Assembly (NCBI GenBank): GCA_902593445.1
Contig: CACJIJ010000005.1
Location: 1-51,558 of the forward strand
Direction of reading: 5' to 3'
Length of the DNA: 51,558 nt
DNA from: an uncultured Pelagibacteraceae bacterium
GTDB taxonomy: Bacteria; Pseudomonadota; Alphaproteobacteria; Pelagibacterales; Pelagibacteraceae
Within the stretch, counting starts at the first letter, position 1, and the number at the start of each line of letters is the position of its first letter. This document shows positions 25,063 through 33,424 of this stretch, one piece after another. The translations under genes and the position numbers were made by a program. Under the pieces are notes generated by a model. It was not told where the DNA came from, searched no databases, and worked only from the letters and a program-made list of their open reading frames with translations.

Positions 25063-26495
25063 GCCTTTAAAAACTCCGGGTGATTAAAAAGTAAAGTATG
25101 TTTTTCAACAGACCTATTTTTTTGATTTATGTATTTCATTATTTTGCTTGGATTGTCGAAATTTTTTTCAACCATTTCTTCATAATATGCAGTATTTTTA
25201 TTATTTTCCATTTTTGAGAAATTGTAACTCGCTTTTGCATATACAAGTCTTCTGATTAATAATTCTGGTGAAATCCAATCATCAGAATGGTCTGACCAAC
25301 CATTTGGTTGTTTTGCTCTGTAAGGATGATGACCAATATTTCTCAAAAGTCGCTCTGGTTCTCGATGTGAACCAAACGGTTTTTGACCAAGCTCGTACTT
25401 ATCCATTAGATCTGGTGATGGCGGCCAATTAAGATCTGCAATTTTAGCAACTTGAATTAACCAATTTTCAGGTGTTTGAAATTTTTTATGTTTATCGTTG
25501 TAATCAAATGCAACCCTTAATGCAGCCTTATGTATTTCTGGCAAATTTCCATCAGATTTTTCAAAAGCATCAATAATCGGCTGCTTCATTTCTTTTGTAG
25601 GTTCATCTGTGATTAAAAATCTGCATAGCCTTTCCGCAACAAAATCTCTACAGTTAGGATGGTTTACTAAATCTTTAATAACAACAGCTAATGCTTTTTT
25701 ACCTTTTTTATATTCTTTTCCCAAAACATTTTTTTTACCTATTTGATGATATTCTGAATTAAACCAGACATTACCTGTTTCTAAATTTTTTTTACTCCAT
25801 CTATGTTGCCAGCCAGTCATAATATATGCTAATTGAATTACATCATCTTGGGTATAACCAGCTTTTGGAGATACTGTATGAAGTTCTAAAAGTTCTCTTG
25901 CATGATTTTCATTAATGGTTGCAGGTTCTTTTTTTCTTCTTCTCCACTCTTCACTTGCTGTAACACTTTTTGGACCAGCACTCTCACTATTATCTAAATG
26001 ATGGATCATAGCCCATGAGGTTGTCACATCATAAACCATTTTTTCAAATGATTGATTTAAATTTGGTCGAATAATTTCTCTTTGGTAAGGACCAGTTGAA
26101 TAATTTGCTAAAAAATCTTTTTCACTTATTGCAAAAAAATTTCCCCAAAACATCCATAATTTTGCTAAAACTGGATGACTACTATTAATTCCTTCATTAT
26201 GTCTTATTGAAATTTCTAAAGACTCCCAAAACTTTTGCCCTGTTTTATGTCTAAGAATATCTTTATGAGTTTTGTATAGTGTTTTGTTATCTTTATACTT
26301 TTTTCTTAAAACTTTTCTGTCTCCATAAACCCAATCTCTATAATGTTTTCTTAATTCTTTCTCTGAGTGTATTTTTCCTGTCCAGGATAACTTTGGAATA
26401 TCATCTAGTTGATTTAGGGCCCAATTAAGTGGATCGGAAGGAACTTCCTCATTAGGACTTATGCCAAAGGCAACTTTTCTAAAAAAGTTTTTCAT
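25059..26495 (-). CDS. DUF1800 family protein
   Basis: A 478-residue DUF1800 protein. NENHARELLELHTVSP followed by GYTQDDVIQLAYIMTGW is the family hallmark, with a helical N-terminal half and NGWSDHSDDWISPELLIRRL near the end. No signal peptide is evident, so its location is unclear. DUF1800 genes are regularly paired with DUF1501, as here, and no biochemical role is established. It begins 3 bases after the glycosyltransferase stop and overlaps DUF1501, so the pair is co-translated. It is the largest intact member of the locus after the Met-rich protein. Confidence 0.93.
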   Translation of the reverse strand: MKNFFRKVAFGISPNEEVPSDPLNWALNQLDDIPKLSWTGKIHSEKELRKHYRDWVYGDRKVLRKKYKDNKTLYKTHKDILRHKTGQKFWESLEISIRHNEGINSSHPVLAKLWMFWGNFFAISEKDFLANYSTGPYQREIIRPNLNQSFEKMVYDVTTSWAMIHHLDNSESAGPKSVTASEEWRRRKKEPATINENHARELLELHTVSPKAGYTQDDVIQLAYIMTGWQHRWSKKNLETGNVWFNSEYHQIGKKNVLGKEYKKGKKALAVVIKDLVNHPNCRDFVAERLCRFLITDEPTKEMKQPIIDAFEKSDGNLPEIHKAALRVAFDYNDKHKKFQTPENWLIQVAKIADLNWPPSPDLMDKYELGQKPFGSHREPERLLRNIGHHPYRAKQPNGWSDHSDDWISPELLIRRLVYAKASYNFSKMENNKNTAYYEEMVEKNFDNPSKIMKYINQKNRSVEKHTLLFNHPEFLKA

Positions 26496-26498
26496 ACT

Positions 26499-27368
26499 TC
26501 ATTTTATTTTATCAATGTCATGAATATTTGCTAAAGAATTATTAAATTCATCCATATTTTCTCTCAAAGCTAAACTAGAAATGGAATAAATCATTATTAA
26601 TAATAACACTAAAGGTAATGATGTAATTACTGATGCATAACTTTTAATGAGTAATATATAAAAAACTATAAATAAAGCTGATCTAACTAAAACTGCTTTT
26701 CTAAAAACACTAATAATTGAAAGTGAGTGTTTTAATAAATTAAAAAAACTCATTTTAGAGGGTCCATAATATCTTTTCCCTCTGATTGATGGTGAAGATA
26801 TAAAATCTTTTTCAATTTTTTTTAAAGATCCAGAAAAACTATTCCATGTAGCTTTCTCCTCTAACATTTTTTTTACTGTTGAGTTAGAAAGACAAGTAAA
26901 ATTTCCAAATTTTATAGATTGTCCAGTAAAAACCAAAGTTATAAATTTATGAAAATAGTAACTTAATTGAAAAAATAAACTTTCGGATCTCTTAACCCTT
27001 TGGCCAATAATTGGTCTACCACTTGATTGTTCTGAGAGCTTAATAAAATTTTTAATTTCCTCAGGCCTGTCCTCTCCATCACCATCCATGGGAATTACAT
27101 AATCAAATTCTTTCTTTTCAAAGATAAATTTTAACCCTGATGCAATACATCTAGCATGACCTTTATTCTCCTTCATATTTACAATCTCAATTGAACTTAT
27201 ATTTTCTACATTTGGGTAGGTATCAATTATCTGTTGTGATGATGCATCATTTATAACAACTAATGATATCTCATGATTTAAATCTTTTATTTCAAAATTA
27301 ATTTTATCAATAAGTAATTTTAGAGACTCTCTCTCATTATAAATGGGAATTAAAATTACGTATTTCAT
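26499..27368 (-). CDS. family 2 glycosyltransferase (polyprenyl-phosphate sugar synthase-like)
   Basis: A 289-residue GT-A glycosyltransferase. VILIPIYNERESLKLLIDKI starts the Rossmann-like fold, VVINDASS and MDGDGEDRPEEI carry the Asp residues that hold the nucleotide-sugar metal. The C-terminal third has two hydrophobic helices (VRSALFIVFYILLI and ITSLPLVLLLIMIYSI). This architecture fits dolichol-phosphate mannose synthase or ArnC-like enzymes, which load a sugar onto a membrane lipid carrier. It abuts the ArnT-like gene and would supply that enzyme's donor. The sugar is unknown. Confidence 0.87.
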   Translation of the reverse strand: MKYVILIPIYNERESLKLLIDKINFEIKDLNHEISLVVINDASSQQIIDTYPNVENISSIEIVNMKENKGHARCIASGLKFIFEKKEFDYVIPMDGDGEDRPEEIKNFIKLSEQSSGRPIIGQRVKRSESLFFQLSYYFHKFITLVFTGQSIKFGNFTCLSNSTVKKMLEEKATWNSFSGSLKKIEKDFISSPSIRGKRYYGPSKMSFFNLLKHSLSIISVFRKAVLVRSALFIVFYILLIKSYASVITSLPLVLLLIMIYSISSLALRENMDEFNNSLANIHDIDKIK

Positions 27369-28691
27369 TTATCTTGATCCTACACAAACATTATCAAGGC
27401 ACATATAATCTTTCAATTCATCAAGTTTTTCTCTTTGAACAAATCCTTCCCAAATTGGTCGTGACTTCAAGTGATATGATAAATTCCCAGCATTCCATTC
27501 ATCACCCAAAACAACATTTATTGTTGAATTAAATTGTTGATCCCATGCATATTGAGTTTTAATAGCGATTTCTTTACCAGGATAATCTGTTCTCTTATAA
27601 TCTTTAGTTATAGAGACATAAGCATAAAGAACTGGTGATAGGAAAAAAAAGAAAAAAAAACCAATCATAAATATTTTTAATTTTTTAATATTAATTTGTG
27701 TTTGAAGTAAATAAACAAATAATGTTCCAAAAAATAAATAGAAAGGTGTCATCCACATTGTCCTTATTTTTGATCCCATTATTAAAGAAGTCAAAAACAT
27801 AAAAACAATTGGTAAAATATTAATCGTTAATAAAAAAAGCAAATTTTTATCTTTAAAATTAATTTTAAATTTAATTTTTTTTACTAACAACCAAACTAGA
27901 ATTAAAAATGGTGTTATAATTCCTATTTGCTTAAACAAGAAAATTACAGGATACCTAATATGATCAATAAAACTAGATTGTTCTAAGCCAGTTCTAGCCA
28001 ATCCATAAGTAATAGTAATAAATTCATTATTATTTAACCAAATTAAATGTGGAACTAAAACAACTAAGAAGACTTCGAAGGTTATTAGATATTTAAAATC
28101 AAATTTTCTGTCCTTTTTAAAAAATATTAAATAAATAAAAAGAAGATCAATTGATACTAATAAATAGATAAATAAATATTTAGACAAAAATCCAAGTGCT
28201 GCAAATAAACCTACTAAAAAACAATCTAAAAACTTTATTTGTTTGTCATTATAAACTTTCCAAGAATAAAAAACAGTTAATGACCAAAAAGGTAATTGAC
28301 ATACGTTTACATTGAACTCGGGTGTTGTGAAATTATAAAAATAAATTGACTCAATTAAAAAAACTGAAATTAAGCCATATATATTACTTTTTAAAATTTC
28401 CTTTGAAAATTGAAATACATAATAAAAAGAAATAATTACAAAAATTTGACTTAACAAATAATAAACCCAGTCTTGTGATCCAAAAATTTGAAAAAAAACT
28501 TCTGGAAAAAAAGCACTCATTGGTGGATGTTTATTAAAGCCCCAATCTAAATTACTTCCCCAAGCTAATGCCTCAATTGTATCCAATGGCAAATTGTGAT
28601 TTGTAACTGATGGAATCAAAGTCCAAAAAAGAAGGTGAGCTGTAACAAAAATATAAAAGGCATTATTAATATTTTTGTTATTAATGGTCAT
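27369..28691 (-). CDS. ArnT/PMT-like integral membrane glycosyltransferase (GT39/GT83 type)
   Basis: A 440-residue multi-pass protein (about 10-11 helices) of the polyprenyl-phosphate-dependent GT-C class. The first periplasmic loop carries PLDTIEALAWGSNLDWGFNKHPPM, with the Asp/Glu pair expected at the active site. Such enzymes move a sugar from a lipid carrier to lipid A, another glycolipid or a protein on the outer face of the inner membrane. It directly precedes the GT2 gene (stop adjoining start) and opens the surface locus. The acceptor may be the glycan or protein made or exported by the downstream genes; this is inference. Confidence 0.85.
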   Translation of the reverse strand: MTINNKNINNAFYIFVTAHLLFWTLIPSVTNHNLPLDTIEALAWGSNLDWGFNKHPPMSAFFPEVFFQIFGSQDWVYYLLSQIFVIISFYYVFQFSKEILKSNIYGLISVFLIESIYFYNFTTPEFNVNVCQLPFWSLTVFYSWKVYNDKQIKFLDCFLVGLFAALGFLSKYLFIYLLVSIDLLFIYLIFFKKDRKFDFKYLITFEVFLVVLVPHLIWLNNNEFITITYGLARTGLEQSSFIDHIRYPVIFLFKQIGIITPFLILVWLLVKKIKFKINFKDKNLLFLLTINILPIVFMFLTSLIMGSKIRTMWMTPFYLFFGTLFVYLLQTQINIKKLKIFMIGFFFFFFLSPVLYAYVSITKDYKRTDYPGKEIAIKTQYAWDQQFNSTINVVLGDEWNAGNLSYHLKSRPIWEGFVQREKLDELKDYMCLDNVCVGSR

Positions 28692-28720
28692 TTATAAATA
28701 TTTATATCAATTAAGCTTGC

Positions 28721-28748
28721 TTGACACCCATAATTTGCTGAATATACT
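28721..28748 (+). promoter_or_regulatory. sigma-70 promoter of dksA
   Basis: TTGACA (28721-28726) and TATACT (28743-28748) are separated by 16 bases and sit 21 bases ahead of the dksA ATG. This is the clearest consensus-like promoter in the window and implies steady expression. It lies in the divergent gap with the ArnT-like gene. Confidence 0.75.
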
Positions 28749-28769
28749 CCGATCGATTAAAATTAAGCT

Positions 28770-29285
28770 ATGCCAAAGACTGCTAAAGCAAAGAAAAAAG
28801 TATCAAAAACAAAATCTAAAGCTGGAAGTAAACCCAAACCAACAGCATCTAAAATTGTTTCTAAAGGTCCTTTAAAAATTTCAAAAACTTATGTTCCAAA
28901 AGAAACTGAAAAATATATGTGTGAAAAACATAAAGTATATTTCAGAATGAGATTAACAGAATGGAAAAAAGAATTAATTAAAACAAATAATGAGGCTCTT
29001 TATAATGGTGGCATGGATGACAATAACATTTCTGCTGATATTGTTGACCAAGCAAACTCATATATTGACAGCAATGTGGAAATGAAAGCAATAAATCGAC
29101 AAATTAAATTAATATCAGAAATCGATAAAGCTTTGAGAAGAATTAGGGAAGATACATATGGATATTGTTTAGACACAGCGGAACCAATTGGATTAAAAAG
29201 ATTAATGGCAAGACCTGTTGCTAAATACACTATAGCAGCTCAGGAAAAGCATGAAAAAGAGGAAAAAGTTCATGCAGACGACTAA
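28770..29285 (+). CDS. dksA: DksA/TraR-family transcription regulator
   Basis: A 171-residue DksA-type protein. After a Lys/Ala-rich leader of about 40 residues come the paired coiled-coil helices (to about residue 125) and the tip segment with ADIVDQANSYIDSN, the DxxDxA-like motif that works in the RNA polymerase secondary channel. The C-terminal finger YGYCLDTAEPIGLKRLMARP keeps one Cys of the usual four, as in many alphaproteobacterial DksA proteins, so zinc binding may be lost. With ppGpp, DksA adjusts transcription in starvation. It is preceded by a near-consensus promoter and followed directly by two tiny ORFs. Confidence 0.93.
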   Translation: MPKTAKAKKKVSKTKSKAGSKPKPTASKIVSKGPLKISKTYVPKETEKYMCEKHKVYFRMRLTEWKKELIKTNNEALYNGGMDDNNISADIVDQANSYIDSNVEMKAINRQIKLISEIDKALRRIREDTYGYCLDTAEPIGLKRLMARPVAKYTIAAQEKHEKEEKVHADD

Positions 29286-29402
29286 ATGAAAAAAAAATCT
29301 AATAAACAAAATTCAATTTCATTTCTTTTTGCAAAGAAATACATTTATTTTTACTATCCTTTTTTCTGGATCTTATTGTTGTTATATTTGTTTTTGAAAT
29401 GA
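29286..29402 (+). CDS. tiny membrane protein (38 aa)
   Basis: An ATG directly after the dksA stop opens a 38-codon ORF: a Lys/Asn/Ser-rich head, then FLFAKKYIYFYYPFFWILLL and LYLFLK, one membrane helix. Its TGA overlaps the next ORF's ATG (ATGA), a hallmark of coupled real genes. I know no family for it. Evidence is position, spacing and composition only. Confidence 0.5.
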   Translation: MKKKSNKQNSISFLFAKKYIYFYYPFFWILLLLYLFLK

Positions 29403-29494
29403 ATAAAAAATTAATTTTAATTATTATAATTATTGTTGCTATTGAATTTTCCGGTTATGGAATTCTTAGTACACTCTATAGATTGTTTGGATAA
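29399..29494 (+). CDS. tiny membrane protein (31 aa)
   Basis: A 31-codon ORF overlapping the preceding tiny gene by four bases. MNKKLILIIIIIVAIEFSGY, then GILSTLYRLFG, reads as a short signal-anchor helix. It is close behind dksA and ends 4 bases before the convergent GST gene. No family is recognised. The tight coupling makes coding plausible. Confidence 0.45.
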   Translation: MNKKLILIIIIIVAIEFSGYGILSTLYRLFG

Positions 29495-29498
29495 ATTC

Positions 29499-30125
29499 TT
29501 AAAGTTTTGGAATTTTAGCTTCTTTGTCCATAAAACTATAACCTTTAATAACAGCTTCACGCTCAGATATTTCTAAATACCATCTTGATAAATTTTTATA
29601 TTTTTTTAAACCTATATCATGCCATTCATGTCTTGCCATCCACGGCCAGGTTGCGATATCTGCAATTGTATATTCTTTGCCTGCAAGATATTTTGACTCT
29701 TCTAGTCTTGCGTCCAATTCTCCATAAATCCTTTTTGTAATTTTAAAGTACCTTTCTTCTCCAAATTCACTTTTTCCTGGATTGTAATGATGAAACTGAT
29801 GATGTTGACCAATCATAGGTCCTACAGTTCCCATTTGAGCCATTAACCATTGATTAATAACTAGTCTTTCTTTTTCATTATAAAGTTTTCCACTTTTATC
29901 CGCTAAATACATTAATATCGCCCCAGACTCGAAAACACTTTTGTTATTATCATGGTCGATGATTACTGGGATTTTTCCAAAAGGACTTATTTTTATATAC
30001 TCTGGTTTAAATTGTTCGTCTTTACTTAAATCAACTTTGGTAACCTTGTACTCATAACCAATTTCTTCAAGCATGATACTTATTTTCCACCCATTAGGAG
30101 TATTAGCAGAAAAAAGTTCTATCAT
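29499..30125 (-). CDS. glutathione S-transferase-like protein
   Basis: A 208-residue GST with the thioredoxin-fold N-terminal domain (MIELFSANTPNGWKISIMLE, then PFGKIPVIIDHD and SGAILMYLADKSG) and an all-helical C-terminal domain. TPNGWKI resembles the GSH-binding loop of Nu/Ure2p-like (YghU, YfcG) GSTs, which can act on disulfides or peroxides. Reaction and substrate are not fixed. Its ATG overlaps the ferredoxin reductase stop (ATGA), so it is in the same transcript. Confidence 0.88.
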   Translation of the reverse strand: MIELFSANTPNGWKISIMLEEIGYEYKVTKVDLSKDEQFKPEYIKISPFGKIPVIIDHDNNKSVFESGAILMYLADKSGKLYNEKERLVINQWLMAQMGTVGPMIGQHHQFHHYNPGKSEFGEERYFKITKRIYGELDARLEESKYLAGKEYTIADIATWPWMARHEWHDIGLKKYKNLSRWYLEISEREAVIKGYSFMDKEAKIPKL

Positions 30126-31138
30126 TTTTTTATTCCGAGTCTTTCTTGTGCAGCTTTAGAAGTTGTTGTGAACTCAAATCTCAATTTTTCATCAGGTTTG
30201 GCATATTTAAAACATCCTCTTGCAGCTAATGCACCTTCATGAAAACCTGAAAGAATTAATTTTAATTTTCCTGGATAATAACAAATATCTCCAATTGCAA
30301 ATATACCACTTACATTTGTCTCGAAATTTTCAGTATTTACCTGAACAGTTTTTTTATCAATATTTAATCCCCAATCTAAAATAGGACCGAGTTGCATAAT
30401 TAAACCAAAAAAACCTAGTACATAATCAGATTTAATTTCTTTAATTTCTCCTTCATCATGTATTATTTTTACTGCTTCGATATTTTTGTCTCCTAGGACT
30501 GAGTCCATTTGATATTTTGTGTATAAATTTAATTTTCTTTGATCATTAAGTTCTTTTACTTTTTGAACACTCGCTTCTGCTCCACTAAAACCGTCTCTTC
30601 TATGAATTAAATTTACTTTTGAGGTATTTGATAATTCGATAGCCCAATCTAAAGCCGAGTCTCCTCCACCAAAAATTGAAATAGTTTTATCTTTAAAAAT
30701 TGATTTATCTTTGATTGAGTAAAATAAAGAATTTCCCTCAAATTTTTCACACTCCTTTACTGGAAATTTTCTAGGTTCAAAAGAACCAACTCCACCAGCT
30801 ATTACAATTGCTGCAACATCAAACTCTAATCCACCAGAGGTTTTAACATGCCATCTATTTTCAAATTTTTTAATTTCTTCCACTCTTTCATTTAAATGGA
30901 AATTTACATTGAAAGGTTTAATTTGTCGTAAAAGATTATTTGTTAACTCTTCCCCAGTACACTCCGGTACAGCTGGAATGTCGTAAATAGGTTTATCAGG
31001 ATAAAGCTCGATGCATTGTCCTCCTGCTTTATCAAGATTATCCACTATCTCGCAACTCAACCCTATAATTCCGAGTTGATGAGCACAAAATAAACCTGTG
31101 GGTCCCGCTCCAATAATTAATACATCTGTTTTATTCAT
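30122..31138 (-). CDS. ferredoxin-NADP reductase, thioredoxin-reductase-like type
   Basis: A 338-residue flavoprotein with FAD motif VLIIGAGPTGLFCAHQLG, an NADPH-binding core (SIFGGGDSALDWAIELS) and FAIGDICYYPGKLKLILSG at the end. It lacks the CxxC pair of thioredoxin reductase, so it fits the YumC-like ferredoxin-NADP(+) reductase type. It should exchange electrons between NADPH and the adjacent [2Fe-2S] ferredoxin; the two genes abut. The electrons may feed the desaturase just upstream, and this is inferred from position. Confidence 0.9.
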   Translation of the reverse strand: MNKTDVLIIGAGPTGLFCAHQLGIIGLSCEIVDNLDKAGGQCIELYPDKPIYDIPAVPECTGEELTNNLLRQIKPFNVNFHLNERVEEIKKFENRWHVKTSGGLEFDVAAIVIAGGVGSFEPRKFPVKECEKFEGNSLFYSIKDKSIFKDKTISIFGGGDSALDWAIELSNTSKVNLIHRRDGFSGAEASVQKVKELNDQRKLNLYTKYQMDSVLGDKNIEAVKIIHDEGEIKEIKSDYVLGFFGLIMQLGPILDWGLNIDKKTVQVNTENFETNVSGIFAIGDICYYPGKLKLILSGFHEGALAARGCFKYAKPDEKLRFEFTTTSKAAQERLGIKK

Positions 31139-31459
31139 TTAACCTTGCTTTGATGGAATATTTACTTCTAATCCGTCCAACTCATCTGAAACAATTAATT
31201 GACAACTCAACCTACTATTATTTTTTGGTTCAAATGCCATATCAAGCATATCTTCCTCACCATCTTCTTTTGCCGGAAGCTTATCTAACCATTCTTCTTT
31301 GACATAAACGTGGCATGTAGCACAGGCCATTCCACCTCCACAATCAGCATCAATTCCTGGAATATCATTTTGTACTGCACCTTCCATTACAGTTAATCCG
31401 TTTTGGACATCAATAGTGTGAGTTTTGTTGTCGTGAGTATTGTAAGTAATTTTTGCCAT
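31139..31459 (-). CDS. [2Fe-2S] ferredoxin, adrenodoxin type
   Basis: A 106-residue ferredoxin with cluster ligands in [15 protein letters not shown] (Cys-x5-Cys-x2-Cys) and a fourth Cys in [15 protein letters not shown]. The spacing is of the adrenodoxin/ISC type. It carries electrons from the reductase next door to an acceptor such as a desaturase or a hydroxylase. It directly abuts the reductase gene and lies 60 bases after the desaturase. Confidence 0.93.
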   Translation of the reverse strand: MAKITYNTHDNKTHTIDVQNGLTVMEGAVQNDIPGIDADCGGGMACATCHVYVKEEWLDKLPAKEDGEEDMLDMAFEPKNNSRLSCQLIVSDELDGLEVNIPSKQG

Positions 31460-31519
31460 GCGTTATATATAGTTTCTTATCTAAATTGAGCAAGTAAGTA
31501 AAAACATACTTGATCAAAT

Positions 31520-32521
31520 TTATGCATTTTGTAGGTCTGGGACTTCTTTTTTAAAAAAGTAGCTAGAATCTTCTTTTTGTTTCATCAAAGCTGGTAAAAT
31601 TTCTTTATAAGCCTCAATTAAACCATTATTTGTTCTAGGTAATTGATCCTTTATATGGTGATGAAGTTTATCTAAGTTATAAGATGGAACTGTTGGAAAC
31701 ATATGATGTGTTACATGGTATTCCATTTTCCAATATAAAAAGCTTAAAACAGGATTTAAATACATTTCTCTTGTTGTATACCTGTGATCTTTAATATCTC
31801 TTGCTAAACCTGCATGTTGAGTAAAAGAAACAAGTTTGTGTAAAGTTCTTCCATAATATTTTGGTAATAAAAAAAATAAAACTGGTAACCACGATAATGT
31901 AATTAAAGACCAAAAAATAATTGCAATCCAAATCCCAACAAAAACTCTAGAATTTAAAATAACTTTTGGTTGTGCATTTTCAGGTATACAGTCTTGCATT
32001 ACTTTTGTTTTTATACCCAATGCGTGTTGAATAATTTCGTATGCTATACTTTTTTTAAAATACAAAAGTTCCATAAAAGGAATTAAATTCATTAATAAAC
32101 CTTTTGGGGTTTCTTTTAAATTATTTCCATATTCAATTTCATGATCAAATGGATTTTCTGTTGAATATGTATTTCCATGATGAACAAAATGCGTATATCT
32201 CCATCTTACTGGTTCAAAATTAGAAAGATATGAAGAGATATAGTAAAAAAATTCGTTTAAAAATTTTGATTGGAAAGCAGTTTTGTGACCTGTCTCATGC
32301 CATAATGGATTTGAGAAACCATAAATATTTCCGTAAATCAAAAACCAAAAAGCAGACCACCATGTACCCCAAGTAATATATGCCAAAATTCCTGTTACTA
32401 ATAACAATCCAAAAAAAGCTGAAACATGTTGAAGCCCTTTAATGTCAGATTTTTTTGAAAGTTCTTTAAGAACTTCTATATCAACTTTACATCGATGCCA
32501 TTTTTCTAATTTTACGTCCAT
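31520..32521 (-). CDS. membrane fatty-acid desaturase-like di-iron enzyme
   Basis: A 333-residue membrane di-iron protein. The three histidine boxes are present: HETGH near residue 75, HFVHH near residue 110, and HVTHH near residue 270, with hydrophobic helices at about 35-60, 195-225 and others. The family introduces double bonds or hydroxylates lipid chains. A ferredoxin and its reductase follow in the same direction, an attractive electron source. A perfect inverted repeat sits 7 bases ahead of the ATG, suggesting regulated expression. Ribosome binding is weak, so a very short or absent leader is possible. Confidence 0.9.
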   Translation of the reverse strand: MDVKLEKWHRCKVDIEVLKELSKKSDIKGLQHVSAFFGLLLVTGILAYITWGTWWSAFWFLIYGNIYGFSNPLWHETGHKTAFQSKFLNEFFYYISSYLSNFEPVRWRYTHFVHHGNTYSTENPFDHEIEYGNNLKETPKGLLMNLIPFMELLYFKKSIAYEIIQHALGIKTKVMQDCIPENAQPKVILNSRVFVGIWIAIIFWSLITLSWLPVLFFLLPKYYGRTLHKLVSFTQHAGLARDIKDHRYTTREMYLNPVLSFLYWKMEYHVTHHMFPTVPSYNLDKLHHHIKDQLPRTNNGLIEAYKEILPALMKQKEDSSYFFKKEVPDLQNA

Positions 32522-32528
32522 AAAAAAA

Positions 32529-32553
32529 ATTATGTATAATTGTTATACATAAT
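32529..32553 (-). promoter_or_regulatory. perfect 11-bp inverted repeat at the desaturase promoter
   Basis: ATTATGTATAA (32529-32539) and TTATACATAAT (32543-32553) are perfect inverted copies around a 3-base centre. The element is 7 bases upstream of the desaturase ATG and contains -10-like TATACA, so a bound repressor would block transcription. The sequence does not match a regulator site I know. A TetR/FadR-type lipid-sensing regulator would be the natural candidate, and none is encoded in this window. Confidence 0.6.
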
Positions 32554-32564
32554 TTACAAAAGGT

Positions 32565-32601
32565 AAAAAAAAAGGGCAAGTACATAATTGTACCTGCCCT
32601 T
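32565..32601 (-). terminator. intrinsic terminator of the proteorhodopsin gene
   Basis: AAGGGCA and TGCCCTT (32572-32578, 32595-32601) plus an inner GTACA/TGTAC form a long hairpin with a 4-base loop and one mismatch. On the minus strand it is followed by a run of T (the A run at 32565-32573). It lies 20 bases after the proteorhodopsin stop and isolates that gene from the desaturase promoter. Confidence 0.9.
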
Positions 32602-32620
32602 AATTTAATTTTTTATTTAA

Positions 32621-33394
32621 TTACTTAGCTCTTTTTCCACTTGAACTAGTTGCAGCAGCCCAGATTACTAGACCAAATGCAATTTTGTTAATGAAGTCAG
32701 CTAAGTTATAAACGACGTTAAGTGAGTCTGCGTCTACACCACCAGTTAAGTAACCAAATACATAACCTAATGGGTAAATTGCCCAACCTACTGTAACAAT
32801 CATTCTCATTGCTCCGAATGCAGTTACAAGAGCTTTGTTACCGCTCTTCGATGCAGCTTTTCCAGCTTCACCTGAGAATACTTCATAAAGAATGTATACC
32901 CAACCTGCCATTCCGATGATGAAACCTAGTGTAGCATTAATGTATCCTGCTTCACCCAAGTATCCACCGATTAGCATAACTAATGAACCAATTAACAATC
33001 TCCAGAACATTCCAGAGTTTGCTTTGTTAATAGCTGCTAGAATTAAATAGAATTCTACCATCTGTAAAGGCACAGTAATTAACCAGTCAATGTATCTGTA
33101 AACAGTTGGCGAGTCTCCAGTAGCAACCCATACTTCTCTCATGTACATGTAGTGTATGAATGCAATACCAGTTACTAGACCAGCAACAATAACTGATGTT
33201 CTCCAGCCTGATGCGACATTGCCCGCTTCCATGAAAAAGAAAGCAGTAGCTGCTAACATCCCCATAGAGATAACCCAGAATGAAATTCCGACGAAGTCAT
33301 CTTGGCTCAACATCGTTGCGTCTGCTGCAATAGCTATACCTGAAAATCCAATCAGAGCCATAGCTGCTAAAGCAAACAGTTTAAGTTTTTTCAT
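32621..33394 (-). CDS. proteorhodopsin, blue-absorbing type light-driven proton pump
   Basis: A 257-residue seven-helix rhodopsin with an N-terminal signal peptide (cleaved near GIAIA). Offset by six from the green prototype, the proton acceptor is Asp103 (RYIDWL), the donor Glu114 (QMVEFY) and the retinal lysine Lys237 (FINKIAF). Gln111 stands at the spectral tuning site (position 105 in the prototype), the state of blue-absorbing forms, while green forms have Leu or Met. His81 is the conserved partner of the acceptor. It pumps protons out of the cell in light. It has a strong GAGGGAG ribosome site and its own terminator, so it is probably expressed alone and highly. Retinal synthesis genes are not in this window. 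Confidence 0.98.
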   Translation of the reverse strand: MKKLKLFALAAMALIGFSGIAIAADATMLSQDDFVGISFWVISMGMLAATAFFFMEAGNVASGWRTSVIVAGLVTGIAFIHYMYMREVWVATGDSPTVYRYIDWLITVPLQMVEFYLILAAINKANSGMFWRLLIGSLVMLIGGYLGEAGYINATLGFIIGMAGWVYILYEVFSGEAGKAASKSGNKALVTAFGAMRMIVTVGWAIYPLGYVFGYLTGGVDADSLNVVYNLADFINKIAFGLVIWAAATSSSGKRAK

Positions 33395-33424
33395 AAAAAA
33401 CTCCCTCTTCGTTAGTTTTTATTT

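Noticed and set aside
28675-28875. 66-aa plus-strand ORF overlapping the dksA start
   Set aside because: It overlaps the dksA promoter and reads dksA in the wrong frame, with no ribosome site or family match.
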